Below are positions 9,349 through 17,345 of a DNA stretch of 64,000 nt, piece after piece; within the stretch, counting starts at the first letter, position 1; each line of letters begins with the position of its first letter. A program made the position numbers and the translations under genes. This stretch comes from Pseudoalteromonas sp. NC201 (GTDB taxonomy: Bacteria > Pseudomonadota > Gammaproteobacteria > Enterobacterales > Alteromonadaceae). A model generated the notes under the pieces. It was not told the origin of the DNA, made no database searches, and worked only from the letters and a program-made list of their open reading frames with translations. The DNA lies in contig NZ_CP022522.1 in the NCBI RefSeq assembly GCF_002850255.1, positions 37,501 to 101,500 of the forward strand, read 5' to 3'.

Positions 9349-9816
9349 TTAGCGGATCGGTAATATGCGTTTTGCAAAAGTTTGCTTGAGGACAATCGTT
9401 GATTCAATCCCGCTAATCACCTTACAGGCGCCCAGTTGATGTTTGGCGAACTGTTCATAGCTGGGCAAATCCTTTGCTACGATTTCCAATAGGTAATCAT
9501 GACTTCCTGAGATCACCGAACAACTAATCACCTGATCTTCAGATTCCACGTGTTGTTCAAATAAATGCGCTGCGGTTGCGGTATTTTCACTGAGTTTTAT
9601 AAATGCATAAACCAGAATACTTAGGTCAACTTGTGCTCTATCAAGTGCCGCATGATAGCCTGAAATTACTCCTGTATCTTGTAAGCGTTTTACGCGTCGA
9701 AGACAGGGAGTATCGGAAAGGTTTGCCTTTTCGGCGAGTGAGGCATTACTCAAACGTGCGTTATGTTGCAAAGCGTTAAGGAGCAATTTGTCCTTGGCAT
9801 CTAGATTTACCGACAT
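9349..9816 (-). CDS. Lrp/AsnC family transcriptional regulator
   Basis: 155 residues from the ATG at 9816 (the frame runs on to 9921, but Lrp proteins start close to the helix-turn-helix). The N-terminal winged HTH is LDAKDKLLLNALQHNARLSNASLAEKANLSDTPCLRRVKRLQDTGVISGYHAALDR, followed by the RAM ligand-binding domain (VISGSHDYLLEIVAKDLPSYE). Lrp-type regulators usually sense amino acids. It is divergent from the PrnB-like/kynureninase-like operon with 116 bases between starts, so local control of that operon is likely. No strong Shine-Dalgarno precedes the chosen start. Confidence 0.92.
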   Translation of the reverse strand: MSVNLDAKDKLLLNALQHNARLSNASLAEKANLSDTPCLRRVKRLQDTGVISGYHAALDRAQVDLSILVYAFIKLSENTATAAHLFEQHVESEDQVISCSVISGSHDYLLEIVAKDLPSYEQFAKHQLGACKVISGIESTIVLKQTFAKRILPIR

Positions 9817-9932
9817 AAACCAAATAAAAGAGTGATTCTTGCTAATCAGTATTAAACTTTTAGAGAAAATTGGCAAATTATGCTCATGGTGATTTGCTAG
9901 CCTTAACTGTGGAATAATCACGAGAAGTAATC

Positions 9933-11120
9933 ATGAGTCCATTAGCCGTACAATTTGACGCTTGGATTAGAGGTCCGTTTGTCGACCTTAACGACAAGCT
10001 TGAGCATCTTTATTGGCAGCAACAGGATAAAGCAAACGTTGAAGGCGTTGGTGAAACGCTAAAAGCACAGTTATTAGAAGAAGGTAATCAGCTAGTCCAA
10101 GCCTTGCTAGAAGAAGGCAATACCGACGAGGGCTTTGAGCAAGCATTCGACTTACTCGGTAACGTTGGTCTATTTATGGCTGCATGCAGACGCCACGAAA
10201 TTACCGAGCCAAGCCGTGAAAAGGTGTCTCCACTAACGCAAGCATCGGCACTGGCCATGCACATTGGTGCCTCTTTGGGAGTTACGCCGCGCTTCGCAAC
10301 GGCTCATCTCACCACACACAACCGCGCAATCAACGGCGTGTATAAGCGCTTTACTTCTCATCCGGCAGAGCGCTTATTCATCGACTACAATACTCAGGCC
10401 ATTCTTGCCTATAAACGCGCGTCCGAATCGTTAATGAAGGTGCATCATTTGGGAATTTCCCATCCCATGTCATTGGTGCTACTCAAACAAGTTAAGCAAG
10501 CGCTGCTTGAGGTGATAGAGTCTAATCGAGAGTTATTTAAGGAACTAGATCCCGAGGCATTCTTTTACGTTGTACGACCCTATTACAAACCATACCGAGT
10601 TGGTAAAGAGGTCTATCGTGGCGCAAACGCTGGAGATTTTGCGGGTATCAATGTTATCGATATGATGTTGGGGTTATGCCCGGCTAATGACATTAGTTAC
10701 GGTCAAATGCTGGTGGAAAAATTCCTCTATATGATGCCAGAAGACCAAGCAACCCTGCGTGAATGCATGCGTACGCCTAATTTAATGGATGCGTTTCTGA
10801 GTGCATTGAAAGGACCGAAAAGTGATTGGTTTGGCCCTGCTTGTAGCTTGTTTATACAAGTGTGTAAGCTGCATGGAGATACGGCCATACAACATCACAA
10901 TCAACTCGTCGAAAAGTATATCGCCAAACCTTCGCAGGCGATGCAGCAACAGCACTTAAGCAAAGTGACCGCCAGTGGTCCACCGATTGAAGTCTTACTC
11001 AAAGAACTCGCGGACTTAAGAGATAGGCGAGCTGCAGCCGAGCGCGATGATATCTTTACTCGGCATCATGATTTAAAACGATTACGCCAAGCAATAGGGG
11101 TTAAGCATGAAGCAATATAG
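9933..11120 (+). CDS. PrnB/DUF1864-like protein of the heme dioxygenase superfamily
   Basis: 395 residues, no signal peptide. The chain resembles the DUF1864 group (the Shewanella SO4414 structure is, as I recall, a member), which belongs to the indoleamine/tryptophan 2,3-dioxygenase and PrnB superfamily. Blocks such as ACRRHE, LTTHNRAINGVYKRFTSHPAE, VVRPYYKPYRVGKEVYRGANAGDF and INVIDMMLGLC are the most conserved-looking. The heme-ligating His cannot be assigned with confidence by eye. The next gene, overlapping by 14 bases, encodes a kynureninase-like enzyme, and an Lrp regulator is divergent. That implies chemistry on tryptophan or a related amino acid. The reaction is unknown. Confidence 0.8.
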   Translation: MSPLAVQFDAWIRGPFVDLNDKLEHLYWQQQDKANVEGVGETLKAQLLEEGNQLVQALLEEGNTDEGFEQAFDLLGNVGLFMAACRRHEITEPSREKVSPLTQASALAMHIGASLGVTPRFATAHLTTHNRAINGVYKRFTSHPAERLFIDYNTQAILAYKRASESLMKVHHLGISHPMSLVLLKQVKQALLEVIESNRELFKELDPEAFFYVVRPYYKPYRVGKEVYRGANAGDFAGINVIDMMLGLCPANDISYGQMLVEKFLYMMPEDQATLRECMRTPNLMDAFLSALKGPKSDWFGPACSLFIQVCKLHGDTAIQHHNQLVEKYIAKPSQAMQQQHLSKVTASGPPIEVLLKELADLRDRRAAAERDDIFTRHHDLKRLRQAIGVKHEAI

Positions 11121-12219
11121 GGATGATTTTCACTTGCCTACGGGTCGCTATTTATTGAGTCATTCCGTTGGTCGTATGTTGAAATCGGCAGCGGAAGATT
11201 TTCATCAGCAATTTATGGTGCCCTGGCAACAACAAAACCAAGAGCCTTGGCAGCAGTGGCTAAGCGGTATTGATCGCTTTACCTCAGCCCTAGCTTCCCT
11301 ATTACACACTGATGCGCGCCTGTTTTGTCCGCAAACAAACCTTTCCAGTGGTTTAACGAAATGGGCGATGAGTTTGCCCGAAAGTGGCATTCGCAAAGTA
11401 CGCGTATTGATGAGTGAGCAAGACTTCCCCAGCATGGGATTTGCGTTACAAAACGCGCTGGACAATATTGAGATTGTTTATATTCCCGAAGCGATGAATA
11501 TGCACGACCTTAGCGTGTGGCAGCAATATATTGACGAGCAAATTGACTGGGTATTTGTCAGTCATGTTTATTCGAACAGCGGTCAGCAAGCGCCTGTCGC
11601 TGACATCATTAGCCTTGCTAACCAATATGGTTGTCGAAGTATTATCGATATTGCTCAGTCACTTAGTGTATTACCAATAAATTTAAGCGAGTGGGGCGCG
11701 GATTGCGTTATCGGCTCTTGTGTGAAATGGAGCTGCGGTGGCCCTGGCGCCGGTTTCATCTGGGTGAATGAGGATGTCTTGCCTTATTGCGAACCAAAAG
11801 ACGTTGGCTGGTTTTCGCATCAAAATCCATTCGAGTTTGATATTCACCATTTTGCGCTGAGTGAAAGTGCGCTGCGTTTTTGGGGCGGTACACCAAGTGT
11901 GGCACCTTATATCTATGCGGGGCACAGCCTTGGCTATTTTGCCGAGCTTGGGGTTGAGCAAGTAAGAGCGTACAACTTTGCTTTGTTATCTGAGTTACAA
12001 GCGGCATTGCCTGAATTTTATCGCTCTCCTACAGCACAGAGTGCTTGCTCGGGGACCGCTATTTTGCATTTTGGCTCGCGGCATGAGTCAGTGATGGATC
12101 AGCTTAAGCGTGCGGACATTGCTGTGGATAATCGTCGCTACGGTATTCGTGTCTCACCACATATTTATAATAGTCAGGAGGACATCGCGCAGTTGGTGCG
12201 AGTTATCAACGAAAGCTAG
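11107..12219 (+). CDS. Kynureninase-like PLP-dependent enzyme (aminotransferase class V)
   Basis: 370 residues, shorter than typical bacterial kynureninases (about 410). Family landmarks: FVSHVYSNSGQQAPV (PLP phosphate/ring region), IDIAQSLSVLPI with the PLP-binding Asp, SCVKWSCGGPGAGFIWV with the Schiff-base Lys near residue 207, and GWFSHQNPFEFD, FWGGTPSVAPY corresponding to the kynureninase GW-F-M and GTP segments. It overlaps the PrnB-like gene by 14 bases and has an AGGGGT site, so it is translationally coupled. It could cleave a kynurenine-type product made by its partner, or act as a lyase/aminotransferase on another substrate. True kynureninase activity is not proven. Confidence 0.82.
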   Translation: MKQYRDDFHLPTGRYLLSHSVGRMLKSAAEDFHQQFMVPWQQQNQEPWQQWLSGIDRFTSALASLLHTDARLFCPQTNLSSGLTKWAMSLPESGIRKVRVLMSEQDFPSMGFALQNALDNIEIVYIPEAMNMHDLSVWQQYIDEQIDWVFVSHVYSNSGQQAPVADIISLANQYGCRSIIDIAQSLSVLPINLSEWGADCVIGSCVKWSCGGPGAGFIWVNEDVLPYCEPKDVGWFSHQNPFEFDIHHFALSESALRFWGGTPSVAPYIYAGHSLGYFAELGVEQVRAYNFALLSELQAALPEFYRSPTAQSACSGTAILHFGSRHESVMDQLKRADIAVDNRRYGIRVSPHIYNSQEDIAQLVRVINES

Positions 12220-12965
12220 TTTCCTAACCCTAGTGCTTTTTTGGTCTTCTTCTTCACCGAGCGCCAATGTGTCATTGGTTGCTTGGGCGCGCGGGCTATC
12301 AATGCGTTGAAATCAATTTCTTCTGCAAGTACCTCTCCTTGATGCGCCAAGATCACGGAGTGGGGTTGTAGTGCCTTTACTTTGGCAAGAGATTGACGAT
12401 ACAAGCGTGGATAGAATACCGGAAAAGGCGCAACAAATTGCCCTTTTACTTTTACCGTCAAGTCCGCTACATAGATGCGCTTACTGGGGAGATGATACAA
12501 GCTCAAATCTCTATCCGTATGACCGGGTGTGTGTATCGCTTGCCATTCGTTAAAGTAGGGCAAGCTATCACCGTCGGCTAGGAAAAAATCTGGTGATAAT
12601 TGTCTTGGATACCAAAGGTTACGCTTGGCCTTGCGCTTTCTCCCAGCAACCCAAAGTGCCAGCGCCATATCGGAGAGGTGCATCATGACACCATCAATGC
12701 CACGATACCACTGACTGGGAGCATTTGCGGCCGCAATCTTTGCGCCGGTGAGTTTTTTGAGTTTATGCGCGCCACCGGCATGATCTGGGTGCATATGCGT
12801 GACCACAATCAGCTTGAGTGCGCTTAGTGGCTTGTGCAGTTGTAGGATGTAGTTGCAGACCAACTCAACATCGGCACGACAGCAACCATCGAGTAACAGC
12901 AGGCCAGTTTCGTGCTCAACCAGATAAATATGTTGAATATAGCCTTCTAAGACATGTATTTTCAT
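12216..12965 (-). CDS. MBL-fold metallohydrolase
   Basis: 249 residues with the metal-binding motif THMHPDHAGG (HxHxDH, about residues 56-65), a second metal His in HTPGHTDRD, an Asp in YVADLTV and a late His in ILAHQGE. This is the glyoxalase II-like/beta-lactamase fold that hydrolyses thioesters, lactones or phosphodiesters using two metals. A basic tail (HWRSVKKKTKKALGLGN) ends the protein. It is convergent with the kynureninase-like gene, overlapping 4 bases. A role with that operon is possible but unsupported. Substrate unknown. Confidence 0.88.
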   Translation of the reverse strand: MKIHVLEGYIQHIYLVEHETGLLLLDGCCRADVELVCNYILQLHKPLSALKLIVVTHMHPDHAGGAHKLKKLTGAKIAAANAPSQWYRGIDGVMMHLSDMALALWVAGRKRKAKRNLWYPRQLSPDFFLADGDSLPYFNEWQAIHTPGHTDRDLSLYHLPSKRIYVADLTVKVKGQFVAPFPVFYPRLYRQSLAKVKALQPHSVILAHQGEVLAEEIDFNALIARAPKQPMTHWRSVKKKTKKALGLGN

Positions 12966-13059
12966 TAGTCACACTCATTTCTCCAATCAGATCTCAACAT
13001 AGCATAGGTTAAAGACGTCTGACCAGTTGTGTGTGGAAGTGATAAATCGCAGACATAAA

Positions 13060-13081
13060 AAAACCGCAATTAAGCGGTTTT
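13060..13081 (-). terminator. Terminator for the tRNA-Ser pair
   Basis: AAAACCGC (13060-13067) / GCGGTTTT (13074-13081) with a 6-base loop. On the minus strand it is followed by further T residues, 12 bases after the tRNA-Ser(GCT) 3' end. Confidence 0.85.
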
Positions 13082-13092
13082 CTTATAAGTGA

Positions 13093-13185
13093 TGGCGGAG
13101 AAGGAGGGATTCGAACCCTCGATAGGGCTACAAACCCTATACTCCCTTAGCAGGGGAGCGCCTTCAGCCACTCGGCCACCTCTCC
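13093..13185 (-). tRNA. tRNA-Ser (GCT anticodon)
   Basis: On the minus strand: acceptor GGAGAGG, D-arm with GGCCGAGTGG, anticodon loop CCTGCTAAG in the stem CTCCC...GGGAG, a long class II variable arm (TATAGGGTTTGTAGCCCTAT), T-arm GGTTCGAATCC and encoded CCA. 93 bases. It reads AGC/AGT codons. A second tRNA-Ser gene lies 18 bases upstream on the same strand. Confidence 0.97.
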
Positions 13186-13203
13186 GGCGCAATACTTTAA
13201 AAA

Positions 13204-13294
13204 TGGCGGAGAGATAGGGATTTGAACCCTAGATACGCTATTAACGTATGCCGGTTTTCAAGACCGGTGCTTTCAACCACTCAGCCATCTCTCC
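13204..13294 (-). tRNA. tRNA-Ser (TGA anticodon)
   Basis: On the minus strand: acceptor GGAGAGA, D-arm GGCTGAGTGG, anticodon stem-loop ACCGGTCTTGAAAACCGG, a long variable arm (CATACGTTAATAGCGTAT), T-arm GGTTCAAATCC and encoded CCA. 91 bases. It reads TCN codons, chiefly TCA. First of the two-tRNA transcript. Confidence 0.97.
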
Positions 13295-13304
13295 ATGGGC
13301 AAAG

Positions 13305-13333
13305 ATAATACTTAGCGATTTAGGCGCTGTAAA
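13305..13333 (-). promoter_or_regulatory. Sigma-70 promoter of the tRNA-Ser pair
   Basis: On the minus strand TTTACA (-35, 13328-13333) and TATTAT (-10, 13305-13310) are separated by exactly 17 bases and lie 10 bases upstream of the tRNA-Ser(TGA) gene. Confidence 0.85.
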
Positions 13334-13480
13334 CCGTTTTTAAACTGTTTGCTTAAAAAATGTGCTAAAAGTGAGGTTTTTTTAAAATTGTGCTAGAAAT
13401 TAGCGGTTTGACGAAGAGGTTTTGTACAAAAATGCTGGTTGAAGTGGTGCTTTTATGGTCTATTGAAACAAATGCTGACG

Positions 13481-13510
13481 AGAGCATGGCGGGTTGGGGC
13501 GCCATGCTCT
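13481..13510. terminator. Hairpin after the 48-codon ORF
   Basis: Perfect 11-bp inverted repeat AGAGCATGGCG (13481-13491) / CGCCATGCTCT (13500-13510) with an 8-base loop, starting 9 bases beyond the stop codon of the minus-strand small ORF. There is no clear U-run, so the terminator role is inferred from position and stem strength. Confidence 0.55.
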
Positions 13511-13518
13511 GTGCAGAC

Positions 13519-13665
13519 TTACTTATACATAATCACGTCTTTTAACGCTAAGTGTTGACCACATACTGCCAACCACTTCGTCCAATTGATACGACGTTGT
13601 TTAGTTGGTTGTGTTTGGTTAAACGTGTTTTGTGATGGGCTGCAAGGTGCAGCTGAATTAAGCAT
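13519..13665 (-). CDS. Small ORF, 48 aa, with good RBS and downstream hairpin
   Basis: An ORF too short for the usual length cut-off. AGGAG lies 5 bases before the ATG on the coding strand, and an 11-bp hairpin follows the stop. The predicted peptide begins MLNSAAPCSPSQ, has a polar Gln/Thr/Asn-rich middle, then a Trp-containing stretch (RRINWTKWLAVCGQHLAL) that could form an amphipathic helix, and two Cys residues. No family recognised. Gene signals on both sides make it more likely real than not. Confidence 0.55.
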   Translation of the reverse strand: MLNSAAPCSPSQNTFNQTQPTKQRRINWTKWLAVCGQHLALKDVIMYK

Positions 13666-13950
13666 GTCTGGCTCCTAATAAGCTATGATTGAAAACAAGG
13701 CTATTTTGCACGCAATTTGTTTAAATTTAAAACGATAAAAATTGATGTTTTCGGATAAAAATAACTAATGAATTAATGATTTGTTCATTTTTGTTTTAAT
13801 GGGTTCTTTGCATGTTTATGCATGGTTGCGATTGTCTTGATTAGGCTGCAGCCCAATTAATATGTGTGTTTGTGGTTTTTGTTTTTGATTTTTGGTTTTA
13901 GTTTTGGTTTTTTATTCATATAAGTTGAGTTTTTGTATTTAAGGGTTTTT
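13666..13950. other. AT-rich intergenic region with a C-poor G/T tract
   Basis: 285 bases between the divergent small ORF and the lipid kinase gene. It is AT-rich throughout. From about 13859 to 13950 the plus strand is almost devoid of C and is composed of T runs with G. No convincing ORF is present. It must hold the promoters of both flanking genes, but I cannot assign them reliably. Confidence 0.5.
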
Positions 13951-14793
13951 ATGCTGGTGGTGGTCAACCCTTTAGCGGGTGCTGAGGGGAAAGCGCAAAT
14001 TGCATGGTTAAAGCAACAATTAACACAACAACAGTTGACGGCAACTTGGTTTAATACCACTGGAAACTTTGTCGCAGATAGGGACGCAATTGCTCAAGCT
14101 GCTACGGCGGGAGTTAGCGTGGTGGTGATTGGGGGAGATGGCACTTTGCACCTAGTCGCCAATGCCATTGCTGAACGGGATAACACGCTTGCGCTGCTGC
14201 CAGCGGGGACTGGCAACGATTTTGCTCGGCAGTTTCATTATTCCAAAGCACAGTGGCGAGCAGCTGTATTTGCAGATCAGGTCACAACTATTGATTTGGG
14301 TAAAGTGGACGGGCGCTGGTTTGTCAATGTTGCTGGGATTGGCTTTAACGCGCATGTCATGAATAACTTAGGACAAACCAAACGGCTAGGAAAGCTGAGC
14401 TATACCTATGCGGGATTAATGTCGCTATTTACTGCCAAACTCATTCGCTATCACAGCAATACGTGGCCTGAGCAGGGTATGATGTTGTTACTTGCGAATG
14501 GCAAACACTTTGGGGCAGGGTTAACTCCTGCTCCTATGGCTTGCCTTGATGACGGTCAGCTGGAGCTACTATGGTTCACGCCGCAAACGCATTGGCAGCG
14601 GATGGTATTGTTTGTCAATATGCTACTTAAACGCCATATGGGTACAAGAAATGTGCACCACGGCCGCATTGCAGAGCTTTATATCGCACAAGAGGGGTAT
14701 GACATTGAGGCTGATGGCGAGATTGTTGGGCGCACGCCTGCGACGATAACTTGCTGTCGCCGAGCTCTGAACATAAAAAAAGCGCCATTATAA
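13951..14793 (+). CDS. Diacylglycerol/lipid kinase family protein (YegS-like)
   Basis: 280 residues from the ATG at 13951, preceded by AAGGG at 8 bases; an upstream in-frame TTG at 13933 is less likely. The DAGK catalytic domain opens with VVVNPLAGAEGKA, carries the nucleotide-binding GGDGTLHLVANAI near residue 60, and the LLPAGTGNDFARQ block. The C-terminal half has the YegS/DgkB beta-sandwich pattern ending IEADGEIVGRTPATI. It probably phosphorylates a membrane lipid at the cytoplasmic face. Its stop codon falls in the loop of a terminator that serves the opposite strand. Confidence 0.9.
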   Translation: MLVVVNPLAGAEGKAQIAWLKQQLTQQQLTATWFNTTGNFVADRDAIAQAATAGVSVVVIGGDGTLHLVANAIAERDNTLALLPAGTGNDFARQFHYSKAQWRAAVFADQVTTIDLGKVDGRWFVNVAGIGFNAHVMNNLGQTKRLGKLSYTYAGLMSLFTAKLIRYHSNTWPEQGMMLLLANGKHFGAGLTPAPMACLDDGQLELLWFTPQTHWQRMVLFVNMLLKRHMGTRNVHHGRIAELYIAQEGYDIEADGEIVGRTPATITCCRRALNIKKAPL

Positions 14794-14802
14794 AATGGCG
14801 CT
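14774..14802 (-). terminator. Terminator of the EamA transporter gene
   Basis: AGCGCCATT (14781-14789) / AATGGCGCT (14794-14802) with a 4-base loop, flanked by seven A residues at 14774-14780 that become the U-run on the minus strand. It overlaps the last codons of the convergent lipid kinase gene. Confidence 0.85.
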
Positions 14803-14834
14803 GAAAAGTAAGAAGCTAAAGCATTGGTAAGACT

Positions 14835-15749
14835 TCAACTTCTAACTGGGGACCGAATGGACAACCAAGCGTAGATGCGATCTAAAGGCGTGAGTACAAT
14901 CGCATTACCTAGGATGACCAAAATAAATCCAATAAAGGTGTTTTGCTGCCACTCAAAGCCTTCAAATAAGGTACTCAAGGCCACGGCAACAAAAGGAAAT
15001 AACACTATCAAATAACTCGCTTTCTCAGGCCCAATATTCTTGAGTAGTGAGAAATAACAACCAAAGGCAATGACGGTGCCAAACACGCTAAGGTAAATCA
15101 GAGACCACCAATATGATGCCGGCGCTTGGTTGATAAACTGATGTTCACTAAAGGCGACATAGGTTGCTAACATGACAGCGCTGTAAAGCATGCCCCACGC
15201 ATTTCCCGCCATAACATCAATTTGCTGATTAGAATTGCGTACGCTCACCATATTACCGAGTGACGCGACCACCGTTCCTAATAGAGCTAATGATAATCCC
15301 AAGAAGGCCTCGCTTTGCAAATCAAATGCGACCAAGTCGTGCCAAAACAAGCTGACTATCCCAAGCGTGCCCAGTGATGCACCAAAGTAAATTCGCTTTG
15401 CAATAGGTTTGGCAAAAAACAACTTAGTGTTGACGATGTTAACGACCAATAATAATGAAAATGCAATTGATGCCATCGCTGACGTTAAATGTGCCTGAGC
15501 CCAATATAAGAAGAGATAGTTAGCACCAAAATTACACAGCGCTAAGAGGATGAAAAAGCCGTGATCTCGGCGAGAAAATCGCATTGGCACACGCTTATAG
15601 ATGACAAACGCCCACATACAAACCGCGGCGAGGCCAAAGCGGTAAAACAGCGACACAAACTCGTTGATGCTGCCAAGTTGGTATTCAATGGCAAGCCATG
15701 TTGATCCCCAAATCAACACAGTGATGGCGTAAAGAAATAGATTTTTCAT
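14835..15749 (-). CDS. EamA/DMT superfamily transporter
   Basis: About 304 residues from the ATG at 15749 (MKNLFLYAITVLIWGSTW, the classic start of this family); an in-frame ATG at 15767 would add six residues. Ten hydrophobic helices in two EamA repeats are readable, with the second repeat beginning at about GNAWGMLYSAVML. Such proteins export or import small metabolites, often amino acids. It is divergent from a MocR-type regulator with a 10-bp inverted repeat between them, so it is probably that regulator's target. Substrate unknown. Confidence 0.9.
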   Translation of the reverse strand: MKNLFLYAITVLIWGSTWLAIEYQLGSINEFVSLFYRFGLAAVCMWAFVIYKRVPMRFSRRDHGFFILLALCNFGANYLFLYWAQAHLTSAMASIAFSLLLVVNIVNTKLFFAKPIAKRIYFGASLGTLGIVSLFWHDLVAFDLQSEAFLGLSLALLGTVVASLGNMVSVRNSNQQIDVMAGNAWGMLYSAVMLATYVAFSEHQFINQAPASYWWSLIYLSVFGTVIAFGCYFSLLKNIGPEKASYLIVLFPFVAVALSTLFEGFEWQQNTFIGFILVILGNAIVLTPLDRIYAWLSIRSPVRS

Positions 15750-15798
15750 GATCGGCTCTAGATTCAAACAGCAGTGGAAGTCTGTAGTTTACGCTGTT

Positions 15799-15846
15799 AT
15801 TCTGTATAAGCTATATACAGAATTTGCTAATTTATACCTATACAGA
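15799..15846. promoter_or_regulatory. Candidate operator between EamA transporter and MocR regulator
   Basis: Perfect inverted repeat ATTCTGTATA (15799-15808) / TATACAGAAT (15814-15823), followed by a further direct half-site TATACAGA at 15839-15846, 9 bases before the MocR start. The third copy in direct orientation suits the multi-site binding known for MocR proteins. Binding is inferred. Confidence 0.6.
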
Positions 15847-15855
15847 TGATTGCTT

Positions 15856-17307
15856 ATGAGTACCGTTATTCAACGCCAACATTCCGCCTTTCTCTATCAG
15901 CAGGTGATCCAAATGATCTTGTCGATGGCAGAACAAGAGTCTATTTTACCGGGCGAAAAGCTTCCCTCATTGCGTGTTATGGCGCAAAACTTAAATGTCA
16001 GTATCCCAACGGTAAAGCAGGCCTATCAAGCACTTGAAGATCAAGGAAAAGTCATTGCCAAAGAGAAGTCCGGCTACTTTTTATGCCACAGAGCTTCGCA
16101 CAACGACTCACCGAAGCGTGCACGATTGCCCGCCAAACCTGTGGTGGTGAACAAGCAGGCGTTGATTGAACAAGTGTATAAGGGGATCCATCAGCCACAT
16201 GCAATCCCCTTAGGTATCGCCAACCCCATCGCCATTGCTGGTACTGAGCAGGTTCTTGCCAAAATTATGCGCCGCGCAATGAAAGAAGCAGGGAACGAAC
16301 TCATTAATTATGGCCCTATGGACGGTTTAGATAGCTTAAAAAAGCAAATCGTGCGGCGTTATTTGGATATGGGTTTAGCAATAGACATGGATGAAGTGGT
16401 GATCACCAATGGCGCGCAAGAAGCATTGGCGATTGCGTTACAAGCGGTAACCAAGCCCGGAGACGTGATAGCGATTGAATCTCCCTGTTATTTTGGCATT
16501 GTTGAACTGGCTGAAAACTTAGGGTTAAAGGCCATTGAAATACCTGTTTGCCCGGATGATGGCATTTGGCTGAGCGACCTTGAACGGGCACTTGAAAAGC
16601 ATGATATTCGAGCGTGTGTGTTTTCTACCAGTATTAGTAACCCGCTTGGTAGCTTTATGCCAGATACGAGACGTGCGCAGCTGGTGGCGCTATTAGAGCA
16701 ACGTGACGTGGTGTTGATAGAAGACGATGTGTATGGCGATTTATATTTTACCGAGCAGCGTGGCATTCCGGCACAAGCATTTAGCCAAAAGGGCTTAGTG
16801 ATCACATGTGCGTCATTTTCAAAAACCGCAGCGCCTAGCTATCGGGTGGGTTGGATGGTCGCCAGTCAATTTAGTGCAAAAGCAAAGCGCATAAAACGTG
16901 CGTTGAGTTGCTCATCATCTTTAATGAATCAATGGGCACTAGCGGATTTTCTCAGCTCCGGAGGCTACGAGCGCCATTTAAAGTTGGTCCGTAAACGGTT
17001 AATTGAGAATCGAGACCGTATGATCCAAGCGGTGAATGTTGCATTTGGTAGTGAGGTAAGAGTCAGTCGCCCGCAAGGCGGTTGTGTGCTGTGGTTAGAC
17101 TTAGGTAAGCACGTCGATGGTGCCTTGTTGTTCCAAAAAGCCCTGGAGTGTGGGATCAGTATTACGCCTGGTACGCTATTTAGTGCCAGCAAAAAGTATC
17201 AAAATTGTATACGTATCAGTTATGGCTTGCCGTGGGATGCGTCGGTAGAGCAAGCGATTAAAACGCTGGGGGAGCTGGCTGATGCACAAAGGAAAGGGTT
17301 GGCATAA
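15856..17307 (+). CDS. MocR-type GntR/aminotransferase-fold regulator
   Basis: 483 residues from the ATG at 15856. An N-terminal GntR winged HTH (FLYQQVIQMILSMAEQ...LPSLRVMAQNLNVSIPTVKQAYQALEDQGKV, about 10-75) is joined by a linker to a class I aminotransferase-like domain (about 115-480) with the PLP Lys in CASFSKTAAPSYRVGW near residue 322 and the YGPMDGLDSLKKQI, NGAQEAL and STSISNPLG signatures. MocR regulators use PLP or PLP-amino acid adducts as effectors. The divergent EamA transporter is the likely target, possibly an amino-acid exporter. Confidence 0.93.
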   Translation: MSTVIQRQHSAFLYQQVIQMILSMAEQESILPGEKLPSLRVMAQNLNVSIPTVKQAYQALEDQGKVIAKEKSGYFLCHRASHNDSPKRARLPAKPVVVNKQALIEQVYKGIHQPHAIPLGIANPIAIAGTEQVLAKIMRRAMKEAGNELINYGPMDGLDSLKKQIVRRYLDMGLAIDMDEVVITNGAQEALAIALQAVTKPGDVIAIESPCYFGIVELAENLGLKAIEIPVCPDDGIWLSDLERALEKHDIRACVFSTSISNPLGSFMPDTRRAQLVALLEQRDVVLIEDDVYGDLYFTEQRGIPAQAFSQKGLVITCASFSKTAAPSYRVGWMVASQFSAKAKRIKRALSCSSSLMNQWALADFLSSGGYERHLKLVRKRLIENRDRMIQAVNVAFGSEVRVSRPQGGCVLWLDLGKHVDGALLFQKALECGISITPGTLFSASKKYQNCIRISYGLPWDASVEQAIKTLGELADAQRKGLA

Positions 17308-17339
17308 CGTACCCTTAATTAAATGTAAGTTATGCCAAC
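17298..17339. terminator. Inverted repeat between convergent genes
   Basis: GTTGGCATAAC (17298-17308) / GTTATGCCAAC (17329-17339), perfect 11-bp arms with a 20-base loop, between the ends of the MocR gene and the yggN-like gene. It has no U-run, so it is a possible bidirectional stop or RNA-protecting hairpin. Confidence 0.5.
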
Positions 17340-17345
17340 GTCAGA

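Noticed and set aside
12216..12965. MBL-fold hydrolase as the missing formamidase of the PrnB/kynureninase-like operon
   Set aside because: It is on the opposite strand, convergent, and kynurenine formamidases are not MBL enzymes in known pathways; the proximity alone is not enough.
14152..14749. Alternative-frame ORFs inside the lipid kinase gene
   Set aside because: They are shadows of a gene with clear GGDGT and GTGND motifs.
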